NCBI GenBank assembly: GCA_937890825.1
Contig: CALADS010000010.1
Coordinates: forward strand, 1 to 64,000
Direction: 5' to 3'
From: an uncultured Bacteroides sp.
GTDB taxonomy: Bacteria; Bacteroidota; Bacteroidia; Bacteroidales; Bacteroidaceae
DNA: 64,000 bases
Part shown: in pieces, positions 16,516-25,279 of the stretch
How the letters are laid out: each line of letters starts with the position of its first letter
Numbering within the stretch: position 1 is the stretch's first letter
Translations under genes and position numbers: made by a program
Notes under the pieces: model-generated
What the model saw: only the letters and a program-made list of their open reading frames with translations
The model's database searches: none
What the model was told of the DNA's origin: nothing

Positions 16516-17469
16516 ATGAAATCGGAAGGAAAATCCTCGAATAAGCAAGGACTGAAACGGATTATTGACCGGTATAAACAGTATTTGATGCTGGAGAAAT
16601 CATTTTCTCCTCATACCATTGATGCCTATCTGAAAGATCTGGATAAGTTAACATCCTTTTTAAGCAACGAGCAAATAGACTGGATGGACGTGAACCTGGA
16701 TCAGTTGCAACAGTTCTCGGCCGGCCTGCACGACATCGGCATACACCCTCGCTCTCAGGCCCGTATCCTGTCGGGCATCAAATCGTTTTTCCACTATCTG
16801 GTATTGGAAGAATACCGGGAAGACGACCCTAGCGAACTGCTGGAAGGACCGAAAATCGGATTCAAAATTCCGGAAGTGCTGACCGTAGAAGAAATTGACA
16901 ACATCATAGGAGCCATCGACCTGAGCACACAAGAAGGACAACGCAACCGGGCTATCGTGGAAACCTTATACAGCTGCGGACTGCGGGTATCGGAACTGTG
17001 TAACCTGAAATTATCTGACCTTTATCTGAACGAGGGATTTATCCGGGTACAGGGGAAAGGAAACAAACAGAGACTAGTACCTATCTCTCCAAGGGCTATC
17101 AAGGAAATAACCAACTGGATGAAAGACCGAAACGGCCAATGGCGTATCCGGAAAGAGTATGAGGACTATGTGTTTCTGGCCCGGTGGGGGAAAAACATTT
17201 CAAGAATCATGGTATTTCACCTGATAAAGGAACTGGCGCAAAAAGCATCGATCGAAAAAAATATCAGCCCACACACTTTCAGACATTCCTTTGCCACACA
17301 CTTACTGGAAGGAGGGGCCAACTTGCGGGCCATACAATGCATGCTGGGGCACGAATCGATAGCTACCACTGAAATCTATACGCACATTGACCGGAACAGA
17401 CTGAGAAGCGAGATTATAGAACATCACCCACGGAATATAAAATACCGTCAAGAACACGGCTTTCATTAA
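16516..17469 (+). CDS. xerD: site-specific tyrosine recombinase XerD, 317 aa
   Basis: Tyrosine recombinase that with XerC resolves chromosome dimers at dif. An N-terminal SAM-like domain (YKQYLMLEKSFSPHTIDAYLKDL) is followed by the catalytic domain. All catalytic residues are visible: Arg in CGLRVSELC, Lys in QGKGNKQR, HxxR in HTFRHSFATHLLE, His in LGHESIATTEIY and the nucleophile Tyr in IYTHID. Length is typical of XerC/D, not of the longer integrases of Bacteroides conjugative elements, and no element ends are nearby, so a housekeeping role is favoured. Its position near the GC-skew change is compatible with that. Confidence 0.93.
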   Translation: MKSEGKSSNKQGLKRIIDRYKQYLMLEKSFSPHTIDAYLKDLDKLTSFLSNEQIDWMDVNLDQLQQFSAGLHDIGIHPRSQARILSGIKSFFHYLVLEEYREDDPSELLEGPKIGFKIPEVLTVEEIDNIIGAIDLSTQEGQRNRAIVETLYSCGLRVSELCNLKLSDLYLNEGFIRVQGKGNKQRLVPISPRAIKEITNWMKDRNGQWRIRKEYEDYVFLARWGKNISRIMVFHLIKELAQKASIEKNISPHTFRHSFATHLLEGGANLRAIQCMLGHESIATTEIYTHIDRNRLRSEIIEHHPRNIKYRQEHGFH

Positions 17470-17517
17470 ATTATAATAAATAAATGCCAATCATTAACAT
17501 ATTGTCAGAAGATTTAA

Positions 17518-17525
17518 TATCTTTG
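17518..17525 (+). promoter_or_regulatory. -7 box for the TPR lipoprotein gene
   Basis: TATCTTTG matches the consensus exactly; the transcript would begin near 17531, leaving a leader of about 75 A/T-rich bases before the ATG at 17608. An imperfect -33 box only. Confidence 0.5.
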
Positions 17526-17607
17526 CCACTGCTCTTGCTTTAGGCATCGGCGAACAATATAAAAGAATAGACAAATTTCAATTACAAACAATTAATTTAT
17601 ACCTAAA

Positions 17608-19299
17608 ATGACAAAGAAACTGTATTTGCCTCTTTTACTGGCAGTAGTTGCTGTTTTATCATCTTGCAGCAGCAAAATGGGTGAATTGTCTTCTGACTAT
17701 TTCACTGTAACTCCTCAAGTTCTGGAAGCCGTAGGTGGTAAAGTTCCTGCTACCATCAATGGTAAGTTCCCTGAAAAGTACTTCAACAAAAAGGCTGTTG
17801 TAGAAGTAACTCCCGTACTGAAATGGGAAGGCGGTGAAGCGAAAGGACAACCGGCTGTGTTCCAAGGTGAGAAAGTGGAAGGTAACAACCAAAGCATTTC
17901 TTACAAAATGGGTGGTAACTACACAATGAAGACTTCTTTCGACTATGTGCCCGAAATGGCTAAATCTGAGCTTTACTTGGAATTCAAAGCTACAAAAGGT
18001 AACAAGACTATCCAAATACCGGCTGTAAAGATTGCCGACGGTGTAATCTCTACTTCTGAACTCGTAGGTGAAACGCTGAACAGCGCTAACCCGGCTCTGG
18101 GTGCTGATGCTTTCCAACGCATCATCAAAGATAAGCACGATGCTCAAATCATGTTCTTGATTCAACAAGCTAACGTGCGTTCTAGCGAACTGAAAACTGC
18201 CAAGAACTTCGAAGCTGAAGTAAAGGCTATCAGCGAAACTCCTAACAAGAAAATCAGCGACATCGAAATCTCTGCATATGCTTCTCCGGATGGTGGTGTA
18301 GAACTGAACAAAGGTTTGGCTGAAAAACGTCAGGACAACACTGCTAAGGTTATCAACAAGAACCTGAAGAAAGATAAGATTGAAGCTAATGTACGCACTC
18401 AGTATACTGCTCAGGACTGGGAAGGCTTCCAGGAACTGGTTTCTAAATCTGACATCCAGGACAAGGAACTGATTCTGCGCGTTCTTTCTATGTATAGCGA
18501 ACCGGAACAAAGAGAACAGGAAATCAAGAACATCTCTTCTGTTTACAAAACTTTGGCTGACGAAATCCTGCCGCAGTTGCGTCGTTCTCGCCTGACTTTG
18601 AACTACGAAATTATCGGTAAGTCTGACGAAGAAATCGCTAACCTGGCTGACAGCGATGCTAAGCAACTGAACGTGGAAGAACTGCTCTACGCTGCTACCC
18701 TGACTAAAGATGCTGCTAAGAAGGAAGTTATCTATACAAAAGCTACTCAAATCTATCCGAATGATTTCCGTGCTTACAACAACTTAGGTAAGCTGGCTTA
18801 TCAGGCTGGTAACCAAGACAAGGCTGAAAACTACTTCAAGAAAGCTGCTGCCTTGAAAGATGCTCCTGAAGCAAACATGAACTTGGGTCTGATTGCACTG
18901 AACAAGGGTGACAAGGCTGCTGCTGAAGCTTACTTCGGTAAAGCTGCTGGTGCTGAAGAACTGAACGAAGCTTTGGGTAACCTTTACATTGCTCAGGGTC
19001 AATATAACAAAGCTGTAAACGCTTTCGGTGATACCAAGACTAACAGCGCTGCTTTGGCTCAAATCCTGGCTAAGGATTACAACAAAGCTAAGAATACACT
19101 GAGCGGTATCGAAAACAAAGATGCTTACACTGACTACCTGGGTGCTGTATTGGGCGCTAGAACTAACAACGACGCTATGGTAATGAGCAACTTGAAAAAT
19201 GCCATTGCTAAGGATGCTAAGTTGGCTAAGAAAGCTGCTACAGACTTGGAATTCTCTAAATACTTCACTAATGCTGATTTCATGAGCATCGTTAAGTAA
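17608..19299 (+). CDS. abundant-type lipoprotein with OmpA-like segment and TPR repeats, 563 aa
   Basis: The signal MTKKLYLPLLLAVVAVLSSC ends in a lipobox, so the mature protein starts at Cys20 and is membrane-anchored. Residues about 20-170 are beta-rich. Residues about 215-260 (IEISAYASPDGGVELNKGLAEKRQDN) resemble the peptidoglycan-binding OmpA-like pattern. Residues about 370-500 hold TPR units (DFRAYNNLGKLAYQAGNQDKAENYF, EANMNLGLIALNKGDKAAAEAYF, EALGNLYIAQGQYNKAVNAF). Codon choice (GCT, GGT, CGT, AAC) is that of very highly expressed genes and differs from its neighbours, while it matches the sdh genes. A structural outer-membrane role is likely; the exact function is not known to me. A strong terminator follows. 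Confidence 0.85.
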   Translation: MTKKLYLPLLLAVVAVLSSCSSKMGELSSDYFTVTPQVLEAVGGKVPATINGKFPEKYFNKKAVVEVTPVLKWEGGEAKGQPAVFQGEKVEGNNQSISYKMGGNYTMKTSFDYVPEMAKSELYLEFKATKGNKTIQIPAVKIADGVISTSELVGETLNSANPALGADAFQRIIKDKHDAQIMFLIQQANVRSSELKTAKNFEAEVKAISETPNKKISDIEISAYASPDGGVELNKGLAEKRQDNTAKVINKNLKKDKIEANVRTQYTAQDWEGFQELVSKSDIQDKELILRVLSMYSEPEQREQEIKNISSVYKTLADEILPQLRRSRLTLNYEIIGKSDEEIANLADSDAKQLNVEELLYAATLTKDAAKKEVIYTKATQIYPNDFRAYNNLGKLAYQAGNQDKAENYFKKAAALKDAPEANMNLGLIALNKGDKAAAEAYFGKAAGAEELNEALGNLYIAQGQYNKAVNAFGDTKTNSAALAQILAKDYNKAKNTLSGIENKDAYTDYLGAVLGARTNNDAMVMSNLKNAIAKDAKLAKKAATDLEFSKYFTNADFMSIVK

Positions 19300-19324
19300 C
19301 GAAAGAGATAAATTCAAATAAAAG

Positions 19325-19363
19325 AAGTTGCCCGACTCATTTTTTAGTCGGGCAACTTTTTTT
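19325..19363 (+). terminator. terminator of the TPR lipoprotein gene
   Basis: A perfect 13-bp stem, AAGTTGCCCGACT (19325-19337) with AGTCGGGCAACTT (19346-19358), followed by T residues. Confidence 0.92.
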
Positions 19364-19416
19364 ATATCCCATAAAAGACGTACTTTCGCAACATCATACC
19401 AGAAGATACCATACAC

Positions 19417-20493
19417 ATGAAAAAATTGATTAGTCTTATAGGAAGTTGCTTGTTTCTTCTCTCGGCTTGTAATGAAACGGAAGAAGGAAAAGTTGCCCAC
19501 ATTAGCGGACATATCCAAGGGCTGGGAAACGACACGCTTTATCTATATGGTACAGACAAATATTATGACCGGATAGACACTATCCTGGTAAAAGAGGATA
19601 AATTTACGGCTACATTGGCGGTAGATACCCTGCTGGAAACCAGAATACGGTTCAACAACGGCCAAATCTATCCTATATATCTGGACAAGGGAAACCGGAT
19701 AGAGATTAAAGGCAAAGAGGCGGAACTGCCTACACTGGAGGTTACCGGAAACCTGCCTAACAAAGAATTCTCTGCTTTTCAAAAAGAACTGAAGGGGCTG
19801 CAGGCTCCCTCGGACAGGGTAATGGAAGAAAAAGCAGCAGCCTTCATCCAAAATCATCCTTTCTCACTGGTGAGTATCTATCTATTGGACCACTACTTTG
19901 TACAGAAGCCGCATCCCGATTTGACACAAATACGCCAACTCGTGAATAGCATGAGCGGCGAATTGAAAGACCGGCCATACATCACCCAACTGCAGGAGTT
20001 ATTGAAAAGAAGCGAAAAAGGAGAAATCGGGAAAAACATGCCTTACTTCCGGCTTCCCAACCAGGATGACAAAAAAATAGGGCGTTCTGATTTTAAAGGA
20101 AAACATCTGTTGGTACACTTCTGGGCATCTTGGGATACACTCAGCTGCCAACAGAACGAAATCTATAAACGTATCTATCGGAAAGAAAAGAAGAATCCAT
20201 ACTTTGCTATACTAGGAATATCGCTCGATATGGATAAGAAGAGCTGGAAAGAATGCATCCGAAAAGATACACTCAAATGGGAACAAGTATGTGACCTGGA
20301 TGGATGGAACACAGAACTGGTGAATCAGCTGGCTATCCGGGAAATCCCTTGCAACCTGTTACTTTCTCCTACCGGACGGATAGAGGCCAAAGATTTGGAT
20401 GAGCATGCCATCCTGGAAAAACTAAAAGCCATAGAAAAGGAAGAGAAAGCGAAAAAAGAAAAGAAGAATAAGGTGGTACGCGCTACAAAATAA
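19417..20493 (+). CDS. thioredoxin-fold lipoprotein (DUF4369-like/TlpA type) lacking CXXC, 358 aa
   Basis: A lipoprotein signal (KKLISLIGSCLFLLSAC) is followed by a beta domain of the DUF4369 kind (ISGHIQGLGNDTLYLYG, KGNRIEIKG) at about residues 25-120 and a C-terminal thioredoxin-like domain at about 200-335 (GKHLLVHFWASWDTLSCQQNE). In TlpA/ResA-type proteins the site reads WCxxC; here it is WDTLSC, so the first cysteine is absent and a normal disulphide-reducing activity is unlikely. The C-terminus is a lysine/glutamate-rich tail (EKEEKAKKEKKNKV). It lies 34 bases before yifB. A weak TACTTTCG box lies at 19381-19388. Confidence 0.82.
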   Translation: MKKLISLIGSCLFLLSACNETEEGKVAHISGHIQGLGNDTLYLYGTDKYYDRIDTILVKEDKFTATLAVDTLLETRIRFNNGQIYPIYLDKGNRIEIKGKEAELPTLEVTGNLPNKEFSAFQKELKGLQAPSDRVMEEKAAAFIQNHPFSLVSIYLLDHYFVQKPHPDLTQIRQLVNSMSGELKDRPYITQLQELLKRSEKGEIGKNMPYFRLPNQDDKKIGRSDFKGKHLLVHFWASWDTLSCQQNEIYKRIYRKEKKNPYFAILGISLDMDKKSWKECIRKDTLKWEQVCDLDGWNTELVNQLAIREIPCNLLLSPTGRIEAKDLDEHAILEKLKAIEKEEKAKKEKKNKVVRATK

Positions 20494-20527
20494 GCCAACG
20501 AACTGCCAACACTTACATCCAAACAAC

Positions 20528-22066
20528 ATGTTAACCAAAGTCTACGGAGCGGCTGTACAAGGAATTGATGCAACCCTCATTACCATTGAAGTAAATAGTT
20601 CCAGGGGCTGTATGTTCTACCTGGTAGGCTTGCCCGACTCGGCTGTAAAGGAAAGCTACCAACGTATCCGCTCGGCTCTGCAGGTAAATGAATACAAAAT
20701 GCCGACGGCTACCTTAACCATCAACATGGCTCCGGCCGACATCCGCAAAGAGGGAGCAGCCTATGACTTGCCATTAGCCATCGGCATGCTGGGGGCTAAC
20801 GGATGTATACAAACCGAACGTTTGGAAGAGTATCTGATGATGGGAGAGTTGAGCTTGGACGGAAGTCTGCAACCCATTACCGGAGTACTGCCCATGGCTA
20901 TCAAAGCTCGGGAACTAGGATTCAAGGGGATGATTATACCGGCTTACAATGCCCGGGAAGCAGCGGTGGTCAACAACCTGGAGGTGTATGGAGTAAATCA
21001 TATCCGTGAAGTAACGGATTTCTTCAACGGAACCGCCCGGCTAACACCTACTGTAGTAAATACAAGGGAGGAGTTTTATGCACAACAGGCCGTGACAGAC
21101 CTTGATTTTGCCGATGTAAAAGGACAGGAAAATGTGAAAAGGGCTTTGGAGGTAGCTGCAGCCGGCGGACATAATATCCTACTGATTGGAGCTCCAGGAA
21201 GCGGTAAGTCTATGCTGGCCAAACGACTGCCTTCTATCTTACCCCCGCTATCGCTGGGAGAAAGCCTGGAAACGACCAAGATTCATTCGGTGGCCGGCAA
21301 ACTGGGTAAAGAGGGGGGCCTCATCTCGCAGCGACCGTTCCGCGACCCGCACCATACCATTTCTCAGGTGGCCATGACTGGAGGTGGATCATATCCACAA
21401 CCCGGAGAAATCAGTCTGGCTCATAATGGAGTACTCTTTCTGGATGAATTACCGGAATTTTCACGCAATGTACTCGAGGTACTCAGGCAGCCGCTGGAAG
21501 ACCGCAAGATTAGCATTTCACGCGTAAAATGCAACGTAGAATATCCGGCCAGCTTCATGTTAGTGGCCTCTATGAATCCCTGCCCGTGCGGATACTACAA
21601 TCACCCTACCAAGGCGTGTGTATGCAGCCCCGGACAAGTACAGAAGTACCTGAACCGCATATCGGGCCCATTATTGGACAGAATAGACCTACAGATAGAG
21701 GTAATTCCCGTAGAATTTGAAAAGATGGCAGATGCCCGACTCGGAGAGTCTAGTGCTGCAATCCGTGAACGGGTAATCCAGGCACGCAGAATACAAGAAA
21801 AAAGGTATGCCCAGGAAAAAGGTATCTATTGTAACGCCCAGATGAGCAGTCGGCTGCTGAATCAGTATGCCCGGCCAGACGAAGCTGGACTCGCTTTACT
21901 AAAGAATGCCATGAACCGGCTGAGTCTGTCGGCAAGAGCCTACGACCGCATCTTGAAAGTATCCAGAACCATTGCCGATCTGGAAGGAAGTGAACGAGTG
22001 GCCTCCAGACACTTGGCAGAAGCCATCGGCTACCGCAACCTAGACCGGGAAGACTGGGCAGGATAA
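20528..22066 (+). CDS. YifB/ComM-family Mg-chelatase-like AAA+ ATPase, 512 aa
   Basis: Residues 1-170 form the Lon-protease-like N-terminal domain of the family (LVGLPDSAVKESYQRIRSAL). The AAA+ core has Walker A GAPGSGKS at 221-228, a Walker B region LFLDELPEF near 310, and the C-terminal Mg-chelatase segment with four cysteines in a CPCGYY...CVC arrangement. ComM-type proteins are helicases that promote branch migration during natural transformation; a dprA gene occurs 14 kb away. The protein ends 16 bases from the convergent acyl-CoA synthetase gene. Full length for the family. Confidence 0.95.
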   Translation: MLTKVYGAAVQGIDATLITIEVNSSRGCMFYLVGLPDSAVKESYQRIRSALQVNEYKMPTATLTINMAPADIRKEGAAYDLPLAIGMLGANGCIQTERLEEYLMMGELSLDGSLQPITGVLPMAIKARELGFKGMIIPAYNAREAAVVNNLEVYGVNHIREVTDFFNGTARLTPTVVNTREEFYAQQAVTDLDFADVKGQENVKRALEVAAAGGHNILLIGAPGSGKSMLAKRLPSILPPLSLGESLETTKIHSVAGKLGKEGGLISQRPFRDPHHTISQVAMTGGGSYPQPGEISLAHNGVLFLDELPEFSRNVLEVLRQPLEDRKISISRVKCNVEYPASFMLVASMNPCPCGYYNHPTKACVCSPGQVQKYLNRISGPLLDRIDLQIEVIPVEFEKMADARLGESSAAIRERVIQARRIQEKRYAQEKGIYCNAQMSSRLLNQYARPDEAGLALLKNAMNRLSLSARAYDRILKVSRTIADLEGSERVASRHLAEAIGYRNLDREDWAG

Positions 22067-22082
22067 CCGACAGCTATTATCT

Positions 22083-24143
22083 TTATTTCTCTACACGGAT
22101 ACGAGCATCCACAGCTATCACATGCTTTTCAGTGGCCAGCAAGGGGTTGATATCCATCTCTTTAATCTCAGTGGCAAAACGAAGCAAAGTGGAAAGACGG
22201 ACAATGATTTCGGCAAACTTCGATTCGTTGACACCCTGTTGTCCGCGTGTACCCTTGATAATCTTGTAGGCACGCAAGGAACGAATCATAGAATAGGCTT
22301 CTTCATATGACAAGGGAGCCAAACCTGATGATACGTCTTTCAAAACTTCCACAAAGATACCTCCGAGTCCACAAAGCACCACATGACCGAACTTTTCTTC
22401 GTATTTGGCACCGATAAACAATTCCGTACCTTTCAACATGGGCTGCACCATGATGGCAGTTACCTCGGGTAATTGCATCATGCGGTCGAACTCCAATGAT
22501 AGGTGTTGTTCGTTTTTAATATTGAGCACCACTCCTCCGATATCCGACTTATGCACTGGTCCTACCACCTTGGCCACCACCGGGAAACCGGCCCGACGGG
22601 CAAAAGCCAGCACCTCTTCCTTCTTGGAAGAAACAAACTCGTCGACCACCGGAATGCCAGCTGCATGCAACAAAGCCTGCACATAATGGGGTTCAATGTA
22701 ACCATTAGCAGGAATAGAGTCAATGATGCGACGAATACGAGGTACATCTACTCCAAACAACTCTATTTCATTGGCAGCCGGACGCGGAACATTCATGATG
22801 CGCGTCAAAGCTGTACCAAGCGTTACCTCATCCGAGAAGTTCACATGTCCCTTGGCCAAAAATTCTGCCACCTCGGCACCCGCCGTATTGATAGAAGGCA
22901 GAATGGGGAAAATTGGTTTCCGGCAAGTTTGCATCTTTTCATGCAACACATTATACATTTCGAACATGGTGACCAGTCCCGGTGTACCGAAAATAGCCAT
23001 CACAGCATCAATATCGTCCAGTTTTTCTTCACAATACTCCAGGCACAGACGCAGATGTTCCGGGGTACCTGTAGCCAGAATATCTATCGGATTTCCTACC
23101 GACGCTCCCGGAAACAACTGACTCTTCAATTCATCGGCCGCCGGTCCTTCCAGTTTGGGCACATTCAGTCCTCCTTTACTCAAGGCATCGGTCAGCATCA
23201 CCCCCGGCCCTCCGGCATGTGTAATGATGGCAAAATTCTTACCTTTCAGTTCGGGCAAAGTAAAGATACAGCCTACTGTAGTGAGTTCCTCGCGCGAATA
23301 GCAACGCACAATACCTGCCTTACGAAACAGAGCCTCTACCGCCGAATCGCTACTGGCAATGGCTCCTGTATGCGAACTGGCAGCCCGGCTTCCACTTTCG
23401 CTGCTACCGGCCTTGATAGCCGCAATGCGACACCCTTTCTTAATGAGAGAAGAGGCATGAAACAACAGACGGTCGGGGTCGGCTATACTTTCTATGTAGA
23501 GCAACTTCAGCCTGGAATCGGTATCCGGATTAAAATGTTCATCCATATACTGCAACACATCCTCCACACCAATCTGTTTGGCGTTGCCCACAGACCAGAC
23601 TGAATTAAACTGCAACCCCTTGGTTACGGCACTTTCCAGAATAAATACAGCCGTGGCACCTGAGCTGGAAATAAGGTCTACCCCCTGCGGATTAAGGTTC
23701 GGTATAGGCTGGCTGAATACACTGTGATGGAACGAGTTCATATAACCGATGCAGTTGGGGCCTATCAGTGAAGCCCCGTATTGATTGACGGTCTGTAGGA
23801 TGCGGTCTTCCAGCAAAGCCCCCTCATGCGTTTCTTCTCCGAAGCCGGCCGAAAGAATGATGAATGCGCGCACCTGTTTTTCGGCAGCCAGCACTTCCAC
23901 TACATCGGGACACAACGCAGCCGGAATGGCCAGGATAGCCAAATCGGTATCCGGCAGTTCATGCACATCGGCAAAAGCCTGCACGCCCTGCACCTCGGTT
24001 TCCTTGGGATTGACCGCCCGGAGTTCTCCTGTATATCCACCACTGATAAGATTTCTCAATATAGCCCCACCGGGCTTATGTACATTATTGGAAGCGCCTA
24101 CCACTACGATGCTGGCAGGGCGCAACAACTGGGTTGTGATCAT
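22083..24143 (-). CDS. ADP-forming acyl-CoA (acetyl-CoA) synthetase, fused alpha-beta chain, 686 aa
   Basis: The N-terminal CoA-binding Rossmann domain (ASIVVVGASNNVHKPGGAILRNL), a CoA-ligase domain with the phosphorylatable histidine segment (SRAASSHTGAIASSDSA), and a C-terminal ATP-grasp domain (PVVAKVVGPVHKSDIGGVV, EMDINPLLA) are joined in one chain. These enzymes interconvert acetyl- or other acyl-CoA with free acid while making ATP from ADP, a way to gain energy from fermentation. It is transcribed alone. Homologous fusions include protein lysine acetyltransferases of the Pat type, but no GNAT domain is fused here. Confidence 0.92.
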   Translation of the reverse strand: MITTQLLRPASIVVVGASNNVHKPGGAILRNLISGGYTGELRAVNPKETEVQGVQAFADVHELPDTDLAILAIPAALCPDVVEVLAAEKQVRAFIILSAGFGEETHEGALLEDRILQTVNQYGASLIGPNCIGYMNSFHHSVFSQPIPNLNPQGVDLISSSGATAVFILESAVTKGLQFNSVWSVGNAKQIGVEDVLQYMDEHFNPDTDSRLKLLYIESIADPDRLLFHASSLIKKGCRIAAIKAGSSESGSRAASSHTGAIASSDSAVEALFRKAGIVRCYSREELTTVGCIFTLPELKGKNFAIITHAGGPGVMLTDALSKGGLNVPKLEGPAADELKSQLFPGASVGNPIDILATGTPEHLRLCLEYCEEKLDDIDAVMAIFGTPGLVTMFEMYNVLHEKMQTCRKPIFPILPSINTAGAEVAEFLAKGHVNFSDEVTLGTALTRIMNVPRPAANEIELFGVDVPRIRRIIDSIPANGYIEPHYVQALLHAAGIPVVDEFVSSKKEEVLAFARRAGFPVVAKVVGPVHKSDIGGVVLNIKNEQHLSLEFDRMMQLPEVTAIMVQPMLKGTELFIGAKYEEKFGHVVLCGLGGIFVEVLKDVSSGLAPLSYEEAYSMIRSLRAYKIIKGTRGQQGVNESKFAEIIVRLSTLLRFATEIKEMDINPLLATEKHVIAVDARIRVEK

Positions 24144-24243
24144 AGATAATCGCTATTTATTAGGTTAAAACTGAATGGGCATCCATAGGTATTTCCTTAT
24201 TCATAATGAATTGTTTTTTAGGTTCATTTGTAAGGTTACCGCC

Positions 24244-24281
24244 CAAAGATAGTAAAAGAAAGGGAAGATTCACTATCTTTG
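24244..24281. promoter_or_regulatory. back-to-back promoter boxes between the acyl-CoA synthetase and antiporter genes
   Basis: On the minus strand TATCTTTG (24251-24244) serves the synthetase gene with a leader near 90 bases. On the plus strand TATCTTTG (24274-24281) serves the antiporter, with its ATG only 20 bases later. The two identical -7 boxes are divergent and 22 bases apart, so the polymerase footprints must overlap. Confidence 0.55.
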
Positions 24282-24300
24282 CCCCCAAAAATACACGAGC

Positions 24301-25260
24301 ATGATAAATATCTTATTTCTTATAGGAGGCCTACTCCTCATCTTACTGGGAGCCAACGGTCTGACCGACGGAGCAGCCAGTGTGGCCAAACGATTCAACA
24401 TTCCCTCTATCGTCATCGGACTGACCATCGTAGCCTTCGGCACCTCTGCCCCCGAACTGACGGTAAGTGTATCATCGGCACTGAAGGGAAGTGCCGACCT
24501 GGCCATTGGCAACGTGGTGGGAAGCAACGTATTCAATACGCTGATGATTGTGGGATGTACGGCACTCTTTGCCCCCATTGCCGTGACGCGCAATACCCTC
24601 ATCAAAGAGATACCGCTCTGCATCTTATCGGCCATCGTTCTGTTTATCTGTGCCAATGACATACTGCTGGATGGCAGTAGTGAGAATGTTATCAGCATTA
24701 CCGACGGATGGGTGCTGCTTTGTTTCTTCGCCATTTTCCTGAGTTATACATTTGCCATAGCCACTGGCGGAAACCAAGCAGAAGAAGGAGAAGAAATCGT
24801 ACAAATGCCTATCTGGAAATCGGTGCTGTATATAGCAGGAGGACTGGCCGGACTGATTATCGGCGGTAATTTCTTTGTAGACGGCGCCAGCGGCATAGCA
24901 CGCAACCTGGGAGTCAGCGAATCGGTCATCGGTCTTACCCTGGTAGCTGGAGGTACCTCCCTACCCGAACTGGCCACTTCTATCGTGGCGGCTCTGAAAA
25001 AGAATCCGGAAATTGCCATCGGCAATGTCATTGGCAGCAACCTCTTTAATATCTTCTTCGTGCTGGGCTGCTCGGCCTCGATTACCCCGCTCCATCTGGC
25101 AGGTATCAACAACATCGACCTGCTTACCTTGATTGGAGCCAGCCTCTTACTATGGCTCGTAGGCGTATTCTTCGGCAAGCGCACCATCACCCGCATAGAA
25201 GGTTCCCTTATGGTGCTTTGCTATGTGGCCTACACGGCATTCCTAATCTATCAGGCGTAA
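24301..25260 (+). CDS. calcium/sodium antiporter of the CaCA family (YrbG type), 319 aa
   Basis: About ten membrane helices arranged as two inverted halves, each carrying an alpha repeat: VIGLTIVAFGTSAPELTVS in the first half (about residues 37-57) and VIGLTLVAGGTSLPELATS in the second (about 212-230). Both keep the acidic and Ser/Thr residues that bind Ca or Na. GNVVGSNVFNTL and GNVIGSNLFNIF follow each repeat as expected. The protein would exchange cytoplasmic calcium for sodium or protons across the inner membrane. An acidic cytoplasmic loop (EEGEE) separates the halves. Confidence 0.95.
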   Translation: MINILFLIGGLLLILLGANGLTDGAASVAKRFNIPSIVIGLTIVAFGTSAPELTVSVSSALKGSADLAIGNVVGSNVFNTLMIVGCTALFAPIAVTRNTLIKEIPLCILSAIVLFICANDILLDGSSENVISITDGWVLLCFFAIFLSYTFAIATGGNQAEEGEEIVQMPIWKSVLYIAGGLAGLIIGGNFFVDGASGIARNLGVSESVIGLTLVAGGTSLPELATSIVAALKKNPEIAIGNVIGSNLFNIFFVLGCSASITPLHLAGINNIDLLTLIGASLLLWLVGVFFGKRTITRIEGSLMVLCYVAYTAFLIYQA

Positions 25261-25279
25261 GTGGCTGTGTACGTTATTT

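Noticed and set aside
16516..17469. Integrase of a mobile element
   Set aside because: Length and motif order fit XerD, there are no attachment-site repeats or mobilisation genes nearby, and flanking genes are housekeeping.
17659..18750. A 363-codon minus-strand frame opposite the TPR lipoprotein
   Set aside because: The lack of stops follows from the biased codons of a highly expressed gene; the translation is F/S/V-rich and matches nothing.
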